From positions 1-52,750 of the forward strand of contig CAYMBP010000008.1 of NCBI GenBank assembly GCA_964388745.1: DNA of 52,750 nt. The letters are read 5' to 3'. Below, piece by piece: positions 49,663-52,750 of the stretch. The notes beneath the pieces were generated by a model. That model did no database searches, was not told where the DNA came from, and saw nothing but the letters and a program-made list of their open reading frames with translations. Within the stretch, counting starts at the first letter, position 1. Each line of letters opens with the position of its first letter. Both the position numbers and the translations under genes were made by a program. The DNA comes from CAYMBP01 sp964388745 (lineage in GTDB: Bacteria; Babelota; Babeliae; Babelales; RVW-14).

Positions 49663-52167
49663 TTGATAGCCCATATTTTATTACATTTATTTTTAACAAT
49701 TGTCTTTCAGCCATTATTTTTATTATCAGACACTGGCTCACATAATCTCCTTATCCATAATGATAGAGCACCTCAACAAGTCACTTTCTCTCAAGGACAC
49801 GACACTCCCTCGGTCATGTGCGATAGTTCCTCAAAAGATGTTCCCTATTTTACAGAGTCAGAGGTACAGACTTTACAAGAATATGCTTTCCACTTAGCAA
49901 CCTACCGAGACCTTGAAGGTGGCCTACGCCATAATAGCTTTTCAATTAAACAGACTCAAAATATTCCAGTCATAATTGCAAGTAATCCAAAGAAGAGTGT
50001 ACCGAATAAAAACCGACTCACTCTTCCAGATCATGGCCCAAACAAACAAATGCATCAACAGCTAGGCGAGCCATATAAGCCATCATCTAATTTTCATTTT
50101 AATGTACGCCTTCATAAAAAACCTGCATGTGAAGAAAGTCAGGAAAAATTATATATGGGCCTTCCCCTTTACTTCCGCAAAGGCCCACGCCATACATTTA
50201 GCTACTATACTGAAGACCACTTCAGAGCGCATTTCAACGAATGTTATAGTCATTTGAATAAAGTTGATTTTACAGGCTGCATTATACATCAATTCGCATT
50301 TCATCAGTTTCCTGAATTTAGAAAGTTTATTAAAACACTTCCTCATTATAAATGTCATATCATCAGACTTCTTGAAATCATACAAAAAGAGCCAGAACTT
50401 AAAAAACAACTCAAATGGGTTCAAGGCTTTGGAAAAAAGAACGACTTCATCAAATATGTTGAAGCAGAAGTTGCAAGTATTCACGAGCAAGATGCTCAAA
50501 TACTCAAAGAAAAAAAGCGTCGTGAAGAGCATGCTCAAGGCCTCATTGATTCTGTCGCCCTACTCGAGAACAGGACTCTTTGCTCAGAATATCAACAGAT
50601 TATTTTTAATGATTATGCCTCAGAAATCGATCAACAAAATGATCCAACATACGAACGCTTACTCAAAAGAAAAAATGCGCTCGAAGAAACCATTAAAAAT
50701 GGTGGCCAAAAAACAAGAAAAAATTATTCTGTTCCTCAAAATATTATAACTCATGGCAATCCAGACGCTCGCTCCTTTTGCCAAGAAATTTGGGGAACAG
50801 CCTATCAACACACCCTACAAGATGAATTCATTCAACTTTATGACCAAGCTCTGGACTTTGAAGATGGCATTGCTCAAGAAAATCATCATTCAGTAATATT
50901 CCTTAATGAATGCATTGAAGCTGGACTTGAATTTAACCAAGGACATCATGATACAAAAGCAACTCTTCTTGCTGATTTATGTTGGGGCCTCCTTGAAGCT
51001 TTACCCCAAGCAGGCATGAGCCTTGCTCTTTATTCATTACCGGGAATGTCGACTGTCGCTGCTGTGCAGCTAGCACTATCCACCGCAACCGTCCTTGTTC
51101 CAGTTTTATACAATGTTGGAGAACTTTGCTATGCAAAAATAACCGACCAAGCAAGTTACTACAATAATGTAATTGAACGCATGAGCAAAGGATGCGAAGG
51201 TGTGCAAACGATGATTTCAGACAGAATGAAAAAATCATCTCGTAAAGATAACGTCAGAGACTCAGCAGCATTCGCTTTAGAATGGGCCTTAACGGGAAAA
51301 GTAAATCGAGCAACATCTGCATGGTATAAAAAAATCCAAACCAAAATCAGCTCAACGGCTGCAGGTAAAGCAATAAAGAATACAGCAGAAAGCATTGTCG
51401 AACATCTTGGCCTTGATGCGCTCAGTGCACTCTGGGCTCGAGATATGCTACATGAACATCATGCAGCATCAAATGCACCTACAAACCCCAAAGGATCTAC
51501 CCCAATAAAAAGTTCCTCAGGAGGAACCAAATCTTCAACACAAAGCCCAACAGGATCAGGTCATGCTCCTGCAAACAAGGCATCTTCAAAATCACCAATC
51601 GTTAAAGCTGCCGCAGCACAAATACCTGTTGCAACACCACTTCTTGATGCAGCCGGTAAGCAACTCACTTCTCCTTGTGGTAGACCGCTTATCAAGCTTG
51701 GGCCCTATGTTTTTGTCGATCTATTTAAACATGAGTATGATCAAATTTTAAGCTTTTTTAAGAACCATCCAGTAAGTATATCTGTAGAAAAAATTAGACA
51801 CATTATCTTTGGAGAGATTAAGAAAAATGGTATGCACACCGGTGGCCACTTTGACTTTGGTGCCTATGCGCTTCGTAATAATGGAAATTTGTTAAATTAT
51901 GTAAAAACAAAAGTTGGTGGAATATTAGAAGTAGAAATGCTTTTGGCGAGTGGTAAACCTATAAAAAAACATTACTTTCCTCATGACAGCTGCGTTGTGG
52001 AATTTTTTAGAGAAATTGCCGCATACCTAGAAAAACCCTCTGTTTTAAACAACTTAACATCTATTCCTCCTGAAGGAAGAAAATTTAAAATTCATTACAA
52101 TAATATTGATGTACGCTTTATTGTAACTCCAAACTGTAAAATTAAATCAGCTTATCCAATTATATGA
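49663..52167 (+). CDS. Large secreted EndoU-type toxin
   Basis: 834 residues; TTG start at 49663 is supported by AAAGGAG (49649-49655) seven bases upstream. N-terminal signal peptide (IAHILLHLFLTIVFQPLFLL). Residues about 160-400 are mostly helical and charged; 435-490 is a hydrophobic stretch ('GLLEALPQAGMSLALYSLPG', 'AAVQLALSTATVLVPVLY') that could aid membrane passage; 600-650 is a Ser/Thr/Gly/Pro linker. The C-terminal domain (about 700-834) follows bacterial EndoU: 'IRHIIFGEIKKNGMHTGGHF' (His713, His729), 'KKHYFPHDSCVVEFFREIAAYL', and 'IDVRFIVTPNCKIKSAYP' (Ser829, Tyr831). EndoU toxins cut RNA, often tRNA. An acidic small protein follows at once, as expected for its immunity partner. No CdiB, Rhs or VgrG element is seen, so the delivery route is open. 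Confidence 0.75.
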   Translation: MIAHILLHLFLTIVFQPLFLLSDTGSHNLLIHNDRAPQQVTFSQGHDTPSVMCDSSSKDVPYFTESEVQTLQEYAFHLATYRDLEGGLRHNSFSIKQTQNIPVIIASNPKKSVPNKNRLTLPDHGPNKQMHQQLGEPYKPSSNFHFNVRLHKKPACEESQEKLYMGLPLYFRKGPRHTFSYYTEDHFRAHFNECYSHLNKVDFTGCIIHQFAFHQFPEFRKFIKTLPHYKCHIIRLLEIIQKEPELKKQLKWVQGFGKKNDFIKYVEAEVASIHEQDAQILKEKKRREEHAQGLIDSVALLENRTLCSEYQQIIFNDYASEIDQQNDPTYERLLKRKNALEETIKNGGQKTRKNYSVPQNIITHGNPDARSFCQEIWGTAYQHTLQDEFIQLYDQALDFEDGIAQENHHSVIFLNECIEAGLEFNQGHHDTKATLLADLCWGLLEALPQAGMSLALYSLPGMSTVAAVQLALSTATVLVPVLYNVGELCYAKITDQASYYNNVIERMSKGCEGVQTMISDRMKKSSRKDNVRDSAAFALEWALTGKVNRATSAWYKKIQTKISSTAAGKAIKNTAESIVEHLGLDALSALWARDMLHEHHAASNAPTNPKGSTPIKSSSGGTKSSTQSPTGSGHAPANKASSKSPIVKAAAAQIPVATPLLDAAGKQLTSPCGRPLIKLGPYVFVDLFKHEYDQILSFFKNHPVSISVEKIRHIIFGEIKKNGMHTGGHFDFGAYALRNNGNLLNYVKTKVGGILEVEMLLASGKPIKKHYFPHDSCVVEFFREIAAYLEKPSVLNNLTSIPPEGRKFKIHYNNIDVRFIVTPNCKIKSAYPII

Positions 52168-52181
52168 TAAAGGATTACTGT

Positions 52182-52640
52182 ATGATTAGTACGAAATCTT
52201 TAAGAGAATATGATGCTTTATTCATTCAGGCTTCCAAAGCTAAAGATGATTACATTTTGGATATGAACACCCATCAAGGTGCCATTCTTGCTTTTTATCT
52301 TGATCATGATGGAACAAGTTACTCAAAAGAAAACCTTGATCTATGGCTAGAACAAGGAGAAGATGGAGATGAGTTCTTTGGATTCTACATGTCCTACATT
52401 AAACAAGGAGAAAATGTTTGTCTCTATGGAGATGATTCAATTTTTGAAACCTCTCCAGAAATACCTGTTTGCTTACCCATCAAAGAGCTTAAAACTTTAG
52501 TTATTCGCTGGCAAGAACTCATTGAAGAATATCCTCCTGCAATCACGCTTCATTGGGAAGGTGAGCATCCAATTCTAACGCCCTGGTATAATGTTGATCT
52601 ATCCGAATATTACGGAGAGTCCCCAGAAGAGAAGAAGTAA
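52182..52640 (+). CDS. Putative immunity protein of the EndoU toxin
   Basis: 152 residues from ATG 52182, which has AAAGGA seven bases upstream; an in-frame ATG at 52164 overlaps the toxin stop (ATGA) but sits before that site. The protein is small, cytosolic and strongly acidic (for example 'WLEQGEDGDEFFGFY', 'YYGESPEE'), with several aromatic residues, as is common for immunity proteins that bind basic nuclease toxins. No family was recognised. The role is inferred only from position directly behind the toxin, tight coupling, charge and size. Confidence 0.6.
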   Translation: MISTKSLREYDALFIQASKAKDDYILDMNTHQGAILAFYLDHDGTSYSKENLDLWLEQGEDGDEFFGFYMSYIKQGENVCLYGDDSIFETSPEIPVCLPIKELKTLVIRWQELIEEYPPAITLHWEGEHPILTPWYNVDLSEYYGESPEEKK

Positions 52641-52750
52641 CACTTCATTTTATAGCAAAATACACTTAAGTATGACTACTTCATTATCACCTCTGGAACA
52701 ATGATCAGGGATAAGGTAAGTAAAAGTAACAACAAAAAGATTATACTCGA

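Noticed and set aside
1..52750. tRNA genes, rRNA genes, CRISPR arrays and insertion sequences
   Set aside because: Apart from the T arm of tmRNA I saw no tRNA-like T-loop in the intergenic regions, no rRNA segments, no regularly spaced repeats outside coding sequence, and no transposase motif.

Overview
The window is AT-rich DNA from a bacterium with a Gram-negative-type envelope. It encodes an Omp85 outer-membrane protein, type II secretion pseudopilins, an MCE lipid-transport protein and many signal-peptide proteins. It also carries a nucleotide (ATP/ADP) translocase, a large ankyrin-repeat protein and secreted EndoU-type nuclease domains, which point to a host-dependent organism. The combination fits the Candidatus Dependentiae (TM6/Babeliales) lineage best. 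That placement is inference; no rRNA lies in the window to prove it.

Layout. 0-3.6 kb: the end of a Kdo-transferase-like gene, then two tandem secreted paralogues on the minus strand. 3.6-10.1 kb: a tightly packed plus-strand operon gspF-G-H-I-J-K followed by an MCE/MlaD protein. 10.1-12.5 kb: minus-strand genes (secreted unknown, HAS-barrel protein, RNase HII). 12.7-16.8 kb: plus-strand ATP synthase beta and a short epsilon, the ATP/ADP translocase and a secreted EndoU-like protein. 16.9-23.6 kb: a secreted unknown, a PcrA/UvrD helicase, an M50-like metallopeptidase overlapping an alpha/beta hydrolase, and a one-TM protein. 23.9-30.5 kb: an ankyrin protein with a decayed tail and an Omp85 protein. 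30.6-34.3 kb: acylphosphatase, a glycosyltransferase, and the membrane sector of the ATP synthase. 34.5-41.3 kb: a repetitive SRG-rich secreted protein, an unassigned structured intergenic RNA candidate, PEP synthase, a second glycosyltransferase, KsgA and tmRNA. 41.4-49.1 kb: a giant MscS channel with a RecO-like gene, an MltA-like protein and a membrane pyrophosphatase. 49.1-52.75 kb: gene remnants, then a large EndoU toxin followed by an acidic putative immunity protein.

How it fits together. Energy metabolism mixes theft and ion coupling: an ATP/ADP antiporter, an ion-pumping pyrophosphatase with K+-dependent-type residues, PEP synthase, and an ATP synthase whose genes are split over two loci about 18 kb apart. 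The most striking gene is the ATP synthase c subunit. It is one 318-residue polypeptide made of four fused c-type hairpins with ion-binding carboxylates at E60, E139, D219 and E300. The second notable system is the EndoU toxin/immunity pair at the right end, with a second stand-alone EndoU protein next to the ATP/ADP translocase. All family assignments come from motifs read by eye; no database search was run.
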